NCBI GenBank assembly: GCA_023436765.1
Contig: JAEZHX010000001.1
Coordinates: 1-14,605 of the forward strand
DNA: 14,605 bases
Source: Bacillota bacterium
GTDB taxonomy: Bacteria; Bacillota; Clostridia; Lachnospirales; Lachnospiraceae
Direction of reading: 5' to 3'
Of the stretch, positions 1-5,410 are shown piece by piece (positions within the stretch are counted from its first letter, which is position 1; each line of letters begins with the position of its first letter). A program made the translations under genes and the position numbers. The notes beneath the pieces are model-generated. The model was not told the origin of the DNA. It saw only the letters and a list, made by a program, of their open reading frames with translations, and searched no databases.

Positions 1-51
1 CGTTATATGACATACTGGGAAGATCGTAAAAAAGTGAAGGAGGAAAATAGG

Positions 52-591
52 ATGATAGCAATGCAATATAAGATCACATTACCAAGTGATTATGATATGA
101 GGATAATCAGAGATAGAGTACAAAATAATGGTTACAAGACGGATGGTTTTGAGGATTTAAAGTCAAAATTATATCTTATAACTGAAATTGGAATCAACAA
201 ATGTTTACAAAATAGCTATTCCCCGCTCTATCTTTGGAAGAATACCAACGGATTAAATAAATTCTTGTTTAATGGTTATTATGACAACATACTAAAATCG
301 TTTGGGTGGCAACATGTCAATGTAGGGATCCCTTTGATCGATACAACTACTGATAAAATTAAGGAGAGTAAATACGTATTTGAAATTTCAAGAACAATAC
401 ATGCACAAGAAAGTTTGAATAATTTAACAGACAAAATTCTAAATGAAATTCCTATGCTAGATCATACAGAGTATGCAATAATATATAACCCAGATAAATG
501 GGAATATAGTGTATTTTATTTTAATGAAGACGTTAGTAAATTTTCAGAATTAAATGGAGTAATGTACACCGTGCTCCATGTCTCTACATAA
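52..591 (+). CDS. DUF4865-like protein of unknown function
   Basis: The product is 179 aa with no known biochemical role. The reading frame is open upstream to position 7, but I start at the ATG at 52 because an AAGGAGG ribosome binding site lies just before it (about 38-44) and the family normally begins with an M-x-M-QYKITLP-like N-terminus. The most distinctive block is residues 56-87, which contains YSPLYLWKN, GLNKFLFNGYYDNILKSFGW and similar aromatic-rich pieces that I associate with the DUF4865 family. That assignment comes from memory of the family and no search was run. There is no signal peptide or membrane segment. The gene is AT-rich and is followed after about 70 bp by the first attC-like element, so it would be the first complete cassette in the window. 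Confidence 0.7.
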   Translation: MIAMQYKITLPSDYDMRIIRDRVQNNGYKTDGFEDLKSKLYLITEIGINKCLQNSYSPLYLWKNTNGLNKFLFNGYYDNILKSFGWQHVNVGIPLIDTTTDKIKESKYVFEISRTIHAQESLNNLTDKILNEIPMLDHTEYAIIYNPDKWEYSVFYFNEDVSKFSELNGVMYTVLHVST

Positions 592-661
592 AATTTCTCC
601 GCAAAAAGAATATTACATATGAAACGTTTTATAGTAATTCATAGTAGTCCTGTACATCATA

Positions 662-816
662 TAACTATATGTTCAAGCATCGGCGGACAAGCCGCCTCGG
701 TCCCGGTAGATAAGTCGGAGAAGTGATTACCGGGACACATCCGTACCGACTAACCACATCGCGGCCGCTCCCGTTGGTCGCTTAAGCCGGTGGGGTGTCG
801 GGAACACGAGCCGTTA
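662..816 (+). repeat. attC-like intergenic element 1 (best preserved ends)
   Basis: This palindromic, GC-rich island lies between two AT-rich genes (about 62% G+C over 681-816). The 5' end reads ATATAAC (659-665), a 5-bp spacer, then GTTCAAGC (671-678). The 3' end reads GGTGTC-GGGAAC (794-805), ACGAGCC, then GTTAGGT (813-819). These correspond to the R'', L'', L' and R' boxes of integron attC sites, and GTTAGGT fits GTTRRRY exactly. The middle is variable and strongly structured. GGCGG at 682-686 pairs with CCGCC at 692-696. GTCCCGGTA at 700-708 pairs perfectly with TACCGGGAC at 728-736. The loop sequence AGTCGG (713-718) is also complementary to CCGACT (746-751). The 3' end recurs at 2250, 3231 and 4759. 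That it is a recombination site is inference. Confidence 0.6.
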
Positions 817-854
817 GGTGTCATATCAATATGAACGGAGCCCTGGAGCACTTA
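813..854 (+). repeat. Cassette leader repeat, copy 1
   Basis: This stretch just downstream of element 1 resembles 4101-4140: both contain GTGT-YATATCAATATG followed by an AG-GC-C-GGAG-A-TTA pattern. In this copy CCGTT (811-815) can pair with AACGG (834-838), and CATA with TATG inside that, giving a hairpin about 45 bp upstream of the NUDIX start. It lies in the leader of the NUDIX gene. Confidence 0.45.
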
Positions 855-882
855 TTATCTTATTATAAGGAGTAGAACAAAA

Positions 883-1410
883 ATGATACCAATTAGATTG
901 AACCGGAATGTGATATATGAAAGCGATTGGGTTAATTTATATACTGATAAGGTACAGTTGTGTGATGGAAAGATAATTGAAGAGTATCATTATTTACATT
1001 ATCCAAATGAATCAGTGTGTGCTGTCCTTGAGAATGACTCTAATGAATTATTATTAATAAAGTCAAATAGATATGTTACAGGCAGGGAAGAGTGGGAAGT
1101 ACCCGCGGGTAGAATTGAAGATAAAGAGACTATTGAACAGGCATTAATTAGAGAAGTAAAAGAAGAGACTGGTTATGAAATAAATGACTTTAAGTACTTA
1201 TGTAATTTCAATCCGAATAATGGTATGTCAAATCTAAAAATTCATGCTTATTATGTAAAAGTAGGGAGAAAGACGAGTGACTATGATCATAATGAGGTAA
1301 AAGACATTTGTTGGTTTTCAAAAGATATAGTAAAAGATATGATTTTTAGAAACGAAATCCAATGCGGAGTATCACTGTTAGCTTTATTATTTACTTTTCA
1401 ATATAATTAG
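883..1410 (+). CDS. NUDIX hydrolase, ADP-ribose pyrophosphatase-like
   Basis: This 175-aa NUDIX-fold enzyme is predicted to hydrolyse a nucleoside diphosphate linked to another moiety, with metal bound by the NUDIX box. The box at residues 76-98 fits GX5EX7REUXEEXGU without deviation: G76, E82, R90-E91, E94-E95 and G97. The N-terminal strand region (ESDWVNLYTDKVQL) and the phrase WEVPAGRIE resemble ADP-ribose or sugar-nucleotide pyrophosphatases of the NudF group, so ADP-ribose is the likeliest substrate, though this cannot be settled from sequence alone. The ATG at 883 has AAGGAG at 867-872. The gene sits alone between attC-like elements 1 and 2, with 69 bp from the putative boundary to the start and 22 bp from the stop to the next AAC, like a single-gene cassette. 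Confidence 0.87.
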   Translation: MIPIRLNRNVIYESDWVNLYTDKVQLCDGKIIEEYHYLHYPNESVCAVLENDSNELLLIKSNRYVTGREEWEVPAGRIEDKETIEQALIREVKEETGYEINDFKYLCNFNPNNGMSNLKIHAYYVKVGRKTSDYDHNEVKDICWFSKDIVKDMIFRNEIQCGVSLLALLFTFQYN

Positions 1411-1430
1411 TATATCAGTACAACTTTTTT

Positions 1431-1500
1431 GAACAATATGTTCCCAGACACCCCACAGCCTAAGTGCAGCCTTAACAGGTTAAGGCTTGCACCCGGTGTC
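1431..1500 (+). repeat. attC-like element 2, 3' end missing
   Basis: The 5' end reads GAAC-AATAT-GTTCCC-A-GACACCCCAC (1431-1456). Except for one extra A, this is the exact reverse complement of the 3' end of element 1, GTGGGGTGTCGGGAAC. The core is a long hairpin: GTGCA-GCCTTAAC at 1464-1476 pairs with GTTAAGGC-T-TGCAC at 1479-1492, with one bulged T. GACACC (1447-1452) can pair with GGTGTC (1495-1500). Homology to element 3 stops abruptly at 1500. The usual 3' end is absent and GNAT coding sequence begins directly. Confidence 0.65.
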
Positions 1501-1684
1501 CGAGTTGCATAGTTACATAGCTGCTAGTTATGGGCGAATAAAAAGAGGAAAAGTACCATACTATTGCACAGCGTGGTCTAATATAGCATCTAAGCGAAAT
1601 GCAATAAACTGTGGATATAAAACAGCATGGGTTGAGATGGCGGCAATAGATAAGCATAAAGCAATACAGATGATTGGGGAATGA
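1501..1684 (+). pseudogene. C-terminal fragment of a GNAT acetyltransferase
   Basis: About 60 codons encode only the last part of a GCN5-related N-acetyltransferase. The visible pieces are LHSYIAASYGRIKRGKVPYY, then TAWSNIASKRNAINCGYKTA and WVEM. This is the typical end of FR47-like GNAT domains, where an asparagine-serine step leads to the final GYKTAWVE strand. The acetyl-CoA binding motif A and the entire N-terminal half are absent. The frame is open back into the repeat as far as a TTG at 1487, but codons before 1501 belong to the attC-like element. There is no plausible ribosome binding site. It is best read as a decayed cassette whose 5' part was lost in the event that also removed the 3' end of element 2. 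Confidence 0.7.
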
Positions 1685-1769
1685 ATTTAGATAGTGTTTG
1701 CATGTGACATCGCATTTACTTTAGTTACACTTTTGCTTATTAAATAATCTTATTAATGGGGGATGGAAG

Positions 1770-2234
1770 ATGCTAAAACATATAAGAAACTCAGCAAAAG
1801 CAATAATCATTGAAGAAGGAAGAATTCTACTAACAAAGAACAATGATGTTGAAGGAATCTTTTATATGCTTCCTGGAGGTGGACAAGAGCCAGGTGAAAC
1901 AATAACAGATGCATTAATACGTGAATGTAAAGAGGAAATTTCTGCTGAAATTATTATAGGTGATGTAGTTTTTATTCGCGATTACATAGGTAAAAATCAT
2001 GAATTTGCTGTACGGGATGGTAACACTCATCAAATTGAGTATATGTTTTCTTGCCAAGTTAAACCCGGATATGAAGTGCAAATTGGCTTTCATCCAGATA
2101 ATACGCAGATTGGGGTTGAGTGGATAGATATAAGTCGTTTGAAGGAATATAGGATTTATCCTAGCGTATTAAAGAAATACATAACAATGGATGGGGTCTT
2201 CGATAAGCAGGTATATTTAGGTGACGTTAATTGA
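1770..2234 (+). CDS. NUDIX hydrolase with atypical box
   Basis: This is a 154-aa NUDIX-domain protein of the short, MutT-like type. The box spans residues 37-59: G37, E43, R51-E52 and E55-E56 are all in place. The glycine normally two residues after the EE pair is replaced by serine (EEISA instead of EEXGU). The metal-binding glutamates are kept, so it is probably active. The phrase MLPGGGQEPGET before the box is typical of nucleotide or nucleotide-sugar NUDIX enzymes, and I cannot name the substrate. A GGGGGA stretch just upstream (about 1758-1763) is the ribosome binding site for the ATG at 1770. It is unrelated in sequence to the NUDIX gene at 883 apart from the box, so it is not a recent duplication. 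Confidence 0.83.
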   Translation: MLKHIRNSAKAIIIEEGRILLTKNNDVEGIFYMLPGGGQEPGETITDALIRECKEEISAEIIIGDVVFIRDYIGKNHEFAVRDGNTHQIEYMFSCQVKPGYEVQIGFHPDNTQIGVEWIDISRLKEYRIYPSVLKKYITMDGVFDKQVYLGDVN

Positions 2235-2249
2235 TCATATGATTTTATA

Positions 2250-2273
2250 TGGGGTGTCGTGAACACGAGAAGT
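2250..2273 (+). repeat. attC-like element 3' end, solitary copy
   Basis: TGGGGTGTC-GTGAAC-ACGAG followed by AAGTGATAT matches the 3' ends at 790, 3231 and 4759. Only one base differs in the GGGAAC box (GTGAAC). No palindromic 5' half precedes it: the stop codon of the NUDIX gene is 16 bp upstream. The next start codon, a TTG, lies 56 bp past the putative G-T boundary at 2272/2273, so the element keeps its usual place before a gene. Confidence 0.6.
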
Positions 2274-2328
2274 GATATGAATTTGCCTACTAGATAAATA
2301 AGAATCTCGTAATCGTAAGGAGAATATT

Positions 2329-3078
2329 TTGGATATTAAGCAGAGTATTGATAGTACCAGAAGAGAATTTGAAAAAAGCTTTGCTGAGAATAAATATTAT
2401 AATAGTCAGACACAAGATGATAAGCATCTAGAATTAATCTTAAAAGGTCTTAGAATTGATAATTGTTATAAAGTACTTGACATAGGAACCGGTAGTGGAT
2501 ATCTTGCTTTTCCAATTGCTAGTAGATATCCTAACTGTTTTGTTATTGGCCTAGATATAGTCGAACAAGCATTGAATATGAACAGACAGAAAGTGCAAGA
2601 TAATGGGCTGAAGAATATAAGATTTGAATCATATGATGGATTAGCGTTGCCATTTAATGATTCTTCTATAGATATTATAGTTTCCCGATATGCTGTTCAC
2701 CATTTTCCAATGATAAAATACTCATTTAAGGAGATAGCAAGGGTACTTAAAAGAGGTGGACAATTATTTATTTCAGATCCAACACCAAATGAAGAAGATA
2801 ACATAGGATTTGTTGATGCTTATATGAAGATAAAACCAGATGGTCATAACAAGTTCTATCGCTATGATGAATTTGTTACACTTGGTATGGAAGTAGGATT
2901 AAGTATAGATAACTCATTCAGAACCGAAATCAGATTTCCTAGAAAAGAAGCTAATAAGTATAGCGTACTATTGTCACAAGTGGATAAGTGTATGGTAGAG
3001 AATTATAATATTCAAATTCTAAATGATGAGATATATATTACTGAACAAGTTTTGAATTTGTCATTTATTAAGGTTTAA
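2329..3078 (+). CDS. SAM-dependent methyltransferase (class I)
   Basis: This 249-aa protein has a class I Rossmann-fold methyltransferase domain of the Methyltransf_11/25 type. Motif I is VLDIGTGSGYLA (residues 49-60), the SAM-ribose acidic residue is D76 in GLDIV, motif II is SIDIIVSRYAVHH (113-125), and motif III is LKRGGQLFISDP (140-151). The sequence resembles UbiE/small-molecule methyltransferases, but the C-terminal 100 residues that choose the substrate are not recognisable. Translation starts at a TTG with AAGGAG at 2318-2323, and no nearby in-frame ATG has a comparable site. The gene lies alone between two repeat elements. A role in modifying a small molecule or toxin is plausible but is inference. 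Confidence 0.85.
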   Translation: MDIKQSIDSTRREFEKSFAENKYYNSQTQDDKHLELILKGLRIDNCYKVLDIGTGSGYLAFPIASRYPNCFVIGLDIVEQALNMNRQKVQDNGLKNIRFESYDGLALPFNDSSIDIIVSRYAVHHFPMIKYSFKEIARVLKRGGQLFISDPTPNEEDNIGFVDAYMKIKPDGHNKFYRYDEFVTLGMEVGLSIDNSFRTEIRFPRKEANKYSVLLSQVDKCMVENYNIQILNDEIYITEQVLNLSFIKV

Positions 3079-3107
3079 AAATATAGGCACATTTCCTTGG
3101 CAACATC

Positions 3108-3199
3108 ACGTAACAATATGTCCCCAGACACCCCACAACCTATGTGCAGCCTTAACGGGTTAAGGCTTGCACCCGGTGTCTGGATAGGAATTGTTAACT
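3108..3199 (+). repeat. attC-like element 3, long palindromic hairpin
   Basis: This near-complete imperfect palindrome begins 29 bp after a stop codon. TAACAAT (3111-3117) pairs with ATTGTTA (3190-3196). CCAGACACC (3124-3132) pairs with GGTGTCTGG (3175-3183). In the centre GTGCAGCCTTAAC (3144-3156) pairs with GTTAAGGC-T-TGCAC (3159-3172), with one bulged T. The outermost bases are ACGTAAC and GTTAACT. These resemble the R'' and R' boxes of attC (RYYYAAC, GTTRRRY) without matching them fully. The first 70 bp are nearly identical to element 2. Confidence 0.65.
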
Positions 3200-3212
3200 T
3201 TAAAGCTATGAG

Positions 3213-3258
3213 CGGACACCTTAAGGCTCTGTGGTGTCGGGAACACGAGACGTGAGCT
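3213..3258 (+). repeat. attC-like 3' half-site next to element 3
   Basis: GACACC (3215-3220), TTAAGGCT, then GGTGTC-GGGAAC-ACGAGAC-GTGAGCT (3233-3258). GACACC and GGTGTC form a local stem, and the 3' end also pairs with the 5' end of element 3 (GTCCCC-A-GACACC, 3120-3132). Element 3 plus this half-site therefore make one larger palindrome of about 125 bp. It lies 67 bp before the next start codon. Confidence 0.6.
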
Positions 3259-3319
3259 GAAATCGACCGGAAATATAAAAACACAAGCACCTGATGATCT
3301 GAGATATAGGAGAGAACAT

Positions 3320-4054
3320 ATGTATAATTATCGTTTACTAGATATTCAGTTTGAATTTAATGGTCAAGAACAAACTATTTGGCCTATTATTATTCATGAT
3401 GAATCTGACGTTATTCTTGTTGATTGCGGTTATCCAGACTTTCTGCAGCTTCTTGAAGAAGCTGCTGATCGGCATAATATCAGATTTGATACAATTACTA
3501 AATTACTTTTGACACATCATGATATGGATCATGTCGGTTCGGCTGCATCTTTAAAAAGAAGATATCCGCACATTGAGATTGCCGCATTTGATTCGGAAGT
3601 TCAGTACATAAACGGCACCAAAAAACCGTTGAGGTTAGTACAAGCAGAGTCAAGTCTTAACGAAATGACAGGAGAAAATAAGGAAAGGGCTGAACATTTT
3701 ATTCGTTTCCTCCAGTCTATCGAACCAGTTCATGTTGATCGGAAGTTACACACAGATGAATATTTACCTTGGTGTGGTGGCATTCAAGTGATTAATACGC
3801 CGGGTCATACGCCCGGGCATATATCGTTGTATCTACCTGCTAGCAATACTCTGATTGCTGGAGATTCCATCGTCATCGAACATGGAAGACTGAATATTGC
3901 TAATCCCCAGTATGCATGGGATCTAGATGAAGCAGTTAGATCTGTTCAACGATTGTTAACATATGATATTTCGCAAATTGTTTGTTATCATGGTGGGTTA
4001 TTTCAAGGAGATGTAAAGAGCGCGCTCTGTCAACTTATTAAAGAATATATGTGA
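3320..4054 (+). CDS. Metallo-beta-lactamase-fold hydrolase
   Basis: This 244-aa metallohydrolase of the MBL superfamily is cytoplasmic, with no signal peptide. The metal motif is THHDMDHVG (residues 65-73). H66, D70 and H71 are standard, but the second histidine of HxHxDH is replaced by D68, giving HxDxDH. The remaining ligands are visible: H163 in TPGHTPGH, D182 in AGDS and H224 in CYHGG. This pattern occurs in the broad glyoxalase-II-like branch, so thioester or lactone hydrolysis is possible, but no substrate can be named. It is not a secreted beta-lactamase. The ATG at 3320 follows AGGAGAG at about 3308-3314. It lies 67 bp after an attC-like boundary and appears to be a single-gene cassette. 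Confidence 0.85.
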   Translation: MYNYRLLDIQFEFNGQEQTIWPIIIHDESDVILVDCGYPDFLQLLEEAADRHNIRFDTITKLLLTHHDMDHVGSAASLKRRYPHIEIAAFDSEVQYINGTKKPLRLVQAESSLNEMTGENKERAEHFIRFLQSIEPVHVDRKLHTDEYLPWCGGIQVINTPGHTPGHISLYLPASNTLIAGDSIVIEHGRLNIANPQYAWDLDEAVRSVQRLLTYDISQIVCYHGGLFQGDVKSALCQLIKEYM

Positions 4055-4100
4055 ATGAAATTCAGATAATTATAAGAATAGTTAAGCATGATTATTCGAA

Positions 4101-4140
4101 GAAGTGTTATATCAATATGGGTAGGGCGCCGGAGTATTTA
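4101..4140 (+). repeat. Cassette leader repeat, copy 2, with degenerate boundary
   Basis: GAAGTGTTATATCAATATG and the following GC-rich bases match 813-854 at roughly three of four positions. The preceding TTCGAAGAA-GTGTTAT resembles a decayed copy of the element end ACGAGAA-GTGATAT seen at 2265. No palindrome is left between the stop at 4054 and this point, so if an attC-like site separated these two genes it has eroded. Confidence 0.4.
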
Positions 4141-4217
4141 TTAACTATAGTTTTATTATCTATATATTTCCCAGTCGTTACATTAATAACTAGGGATTGA
4201 AAGAAGGCACTGAACTT

Positions 4218-4673
4218 ATGATAAAAGTAGTAATATCTAATATTAGCGATATCGATAAGATATTAGAAGCTAGGTTTGAAACAATAAAAGATGTATGTAA
4301 CTTAGAAGAAAGTTACTCTTTTTCCGAGAAATTTATGATGGATACAAAAATGTATTTTCAAAATGCTAAACAAACAACAGTACTTGCTTTTGATGATGAA
4401 GTTGTGATTGGCTGTGCAACCCTTTGTTATGTATGGCTTTTACCCACTTTCGACCATCCCGGTGGAATTAGAGGTCATATTATGAATGTCTATACAAACA
4501 AAAGATATCGGAGGCAAGGAATTGCATATCAGATGATGAATATGCTGATTAATGATGCAAGAGATAAAGGAGCAACAGAATTGAGTCTGGATGCTACCGA
4601 GAAAGGTAGATTACTATATAAAAAATGTGGCTTTGCCACATCTTCGGAAGGAATGGTTTTAAAACTTAATTAG
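4218..4673 (+). CDS. GNAT family N-acetyltransferase
   Basis: This 151-aa protein has one GNAT domain covering its full length and is predicted to move an acetyl group from acetyl-CoA to an unidentified amine. Motif A, which holds the pyrophosphate of CoA, is VYTNKRYRRQGIAYQMM (91-107), with the R-x-x-G-x-A signature at R98, G101 and A103. The terminal LLYKKCGFA is the usual GNAT alpha4-beta7 region. The frame is open from a TTG at 4197. I start at the ATG at 4218, where the family's N-terminal strand MIKVVISNISDID begins and AGAAGG lies 10 bp upstream. It is a probable single-gene cassette. Confidence 0.82.
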   Translation: MIKVVISNISDIDKILEARFETIKDVCNLEESYSFSEKFMMDTKMYFQNAKQTTVLAFDDEVVIGCATLCYVWLLPTFDHPGGIRGHIMNVYTNKRYRRQGIAYQMMNMLINDARDKGATELSLDATEKGRLLYKKCGFATSSEGMVLKLN

Positions 4674-4674
4674 T

Positions 4675-4786
4675 ACATAACAGATGATAATTCATCAATG
4701 TAGTAACGGGGCGGGCGGCTGGCAGAATGATCGGACACCTCGACACCTCAAGGCTCTTGGGTGCCGGGAACACGAGACGTTTGATG
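4675..4786 (+). repeat. attC-like element 4
   Basis: ACATAAC (4675-4681) begins immediately after a stop codon and matches the 5' R''-like box of the other elements. The 3' end GGTGCC-GGGAAC-ACGAGAC-GTTTGAT (4760-4785) is well conserved. Just before it CACC-T-CAAG (4744-4752) pairs with CTTGGGTG (4756-4763), with a single extrahelical T. A short tandem duplication, GACACCT-C-GACACCT (4734-4748), is also present. The usual left inner box is not recognisable. The 3' boundary is 67 bp before the next start codon. Confidence 0.58.
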
Positions 4787-4846
4787 ACAGTGCGTACTAG
4801 TTTAAAATGTGAACTACAGATTATATGTATTGAAGGAGATTTTGGT

Positions 4847-5326
4847 ATGGCCGACTACGAATTTTTACTAGCGAAGTATAATGACATTCCACAGATTATT
4901 GATATATATCACAGTTTGATAGGTACTCCAGGATGTACTTGGAGTATAGATTATCCAAATAGAGAGACAGCAGAATCTGATATTGAAAGCAAATCATTAT
5001 ATGTTTTGAAAAAGAATGGAACGATAGTTGCTGTTGCATCAGCAGGTGAATTTAACGAATTGGGACATTTGCAGTGGACACTGAAAGTACCCTGCGAATT
5101 GGCGAGAATAGGTGTTATCCCAACGATGCAAAAGCAAGGTATAGGGACCACTATTCTTCAAAACATCATTAAAACAGCAAAAGAAAAAGAGTTTGACGGG
5201 ATAAGAATGTTAGTCAGTAAAACCAATCCATCTGCTTTAGCTTTATATGATAAGAATGGTTTTAAAAAATATGGGGAAGTTTCCATGTATGGCATTGATT
5301 TTTATTGTTATCAGATAGAAATTTAA
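4847..5326 (+). CDS. GNAT family N-acetyltransferase
   Basis: This 159-aa single-domain GNAT acetyltransferase has motif A at IGVIPTMQKQGIGTTIL (88-104), including Q-x-x-G-x-G at Q95-G100, and a C-terminal LALYDKNGFKKYGE segment typical of the family. The substrate is unknown. The open frame extends back to 4727, but those 40 codons read through the attC-like element. A GAAGGAG ribosome binding site at 4832-4838 and the match to the family's N-terminus fix the ATG at 4847. This is the last gene of the repeat-separated region: the MerR promoter follows 25 bp after its stop. Confidence 0.83.
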   Translation: MADYEFLLAKYNDIPQIIDIYHSLIGTPGCTWSIDYPNRETAESDIESKSLYVLKKNGTIVAVASAGEFNELGHLQWTLKVPCELARIGVIPTMQKQGIGTTILQNIIKTAKEKEFDGIRMLVSKTNPSALALYDKNGFKKYGEVSMYGIDFYCYQIEI

Positions 5327-5351
5327 GATTTATACTTTCTTCAATTTACTC

Positions 5352-5382
5352 TTGACTCTTCCGTTGGGGAATAGATTAAACT
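5352..5382 (+). promoter_or_regulatory. MerR-type promoter and operator
   Basis: A -35 box TTGACT (5352-5357) and a -10 box TAAACT (5377-5382) are separated by 19 bp. This is the over-long spacing typical of promoters that MerR-family proteins activate by untwisting DNA. The spacer holds an imperfect dyad, CTCTTCC-GTT-GGGGAATAG, like operators of BmrR and TipA relatives. A MerR-family gene starts 29 bp downstream, which implies autoregulation of the regulator and the genes after it. Confidence 0.75.
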
Positions 5383-5410
5383 ATGAATAAATAATCGGTA
5401 GGAGGTTTTT

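Noticed and set aside
7..51. N-terminal extension of the DUF4865-like protein
   Set aside because: The 15 codons cover the ribosome binding site and do not look like the family's N-terminus.
790..854. Possible group II intron 3' end (GAGCCGT... hairpin resembling domain V)
   Set aside because: The hairpin lacks the two-base bulge and proper closing of the catalytic triad stem, there is no intron-encoded protein, and the related copies at 2269, 3249 and 4776 do not form this hairpin.
1464..1492. Rho-independent terminator after the NUDIX gene (and its copy at 3144-3172)
   Set aside because: The stems are strong, but no run of T follows them (ACCCGGTGTC comes next), and the sequence is part of a larger conserved palindrome.
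4727..4846. 40-residue N-terminal extension of the GNAT protein starting at 4847
   Set aside because: It is translation of the attC-like element. A good ribosome binding site lies directly before 4847.
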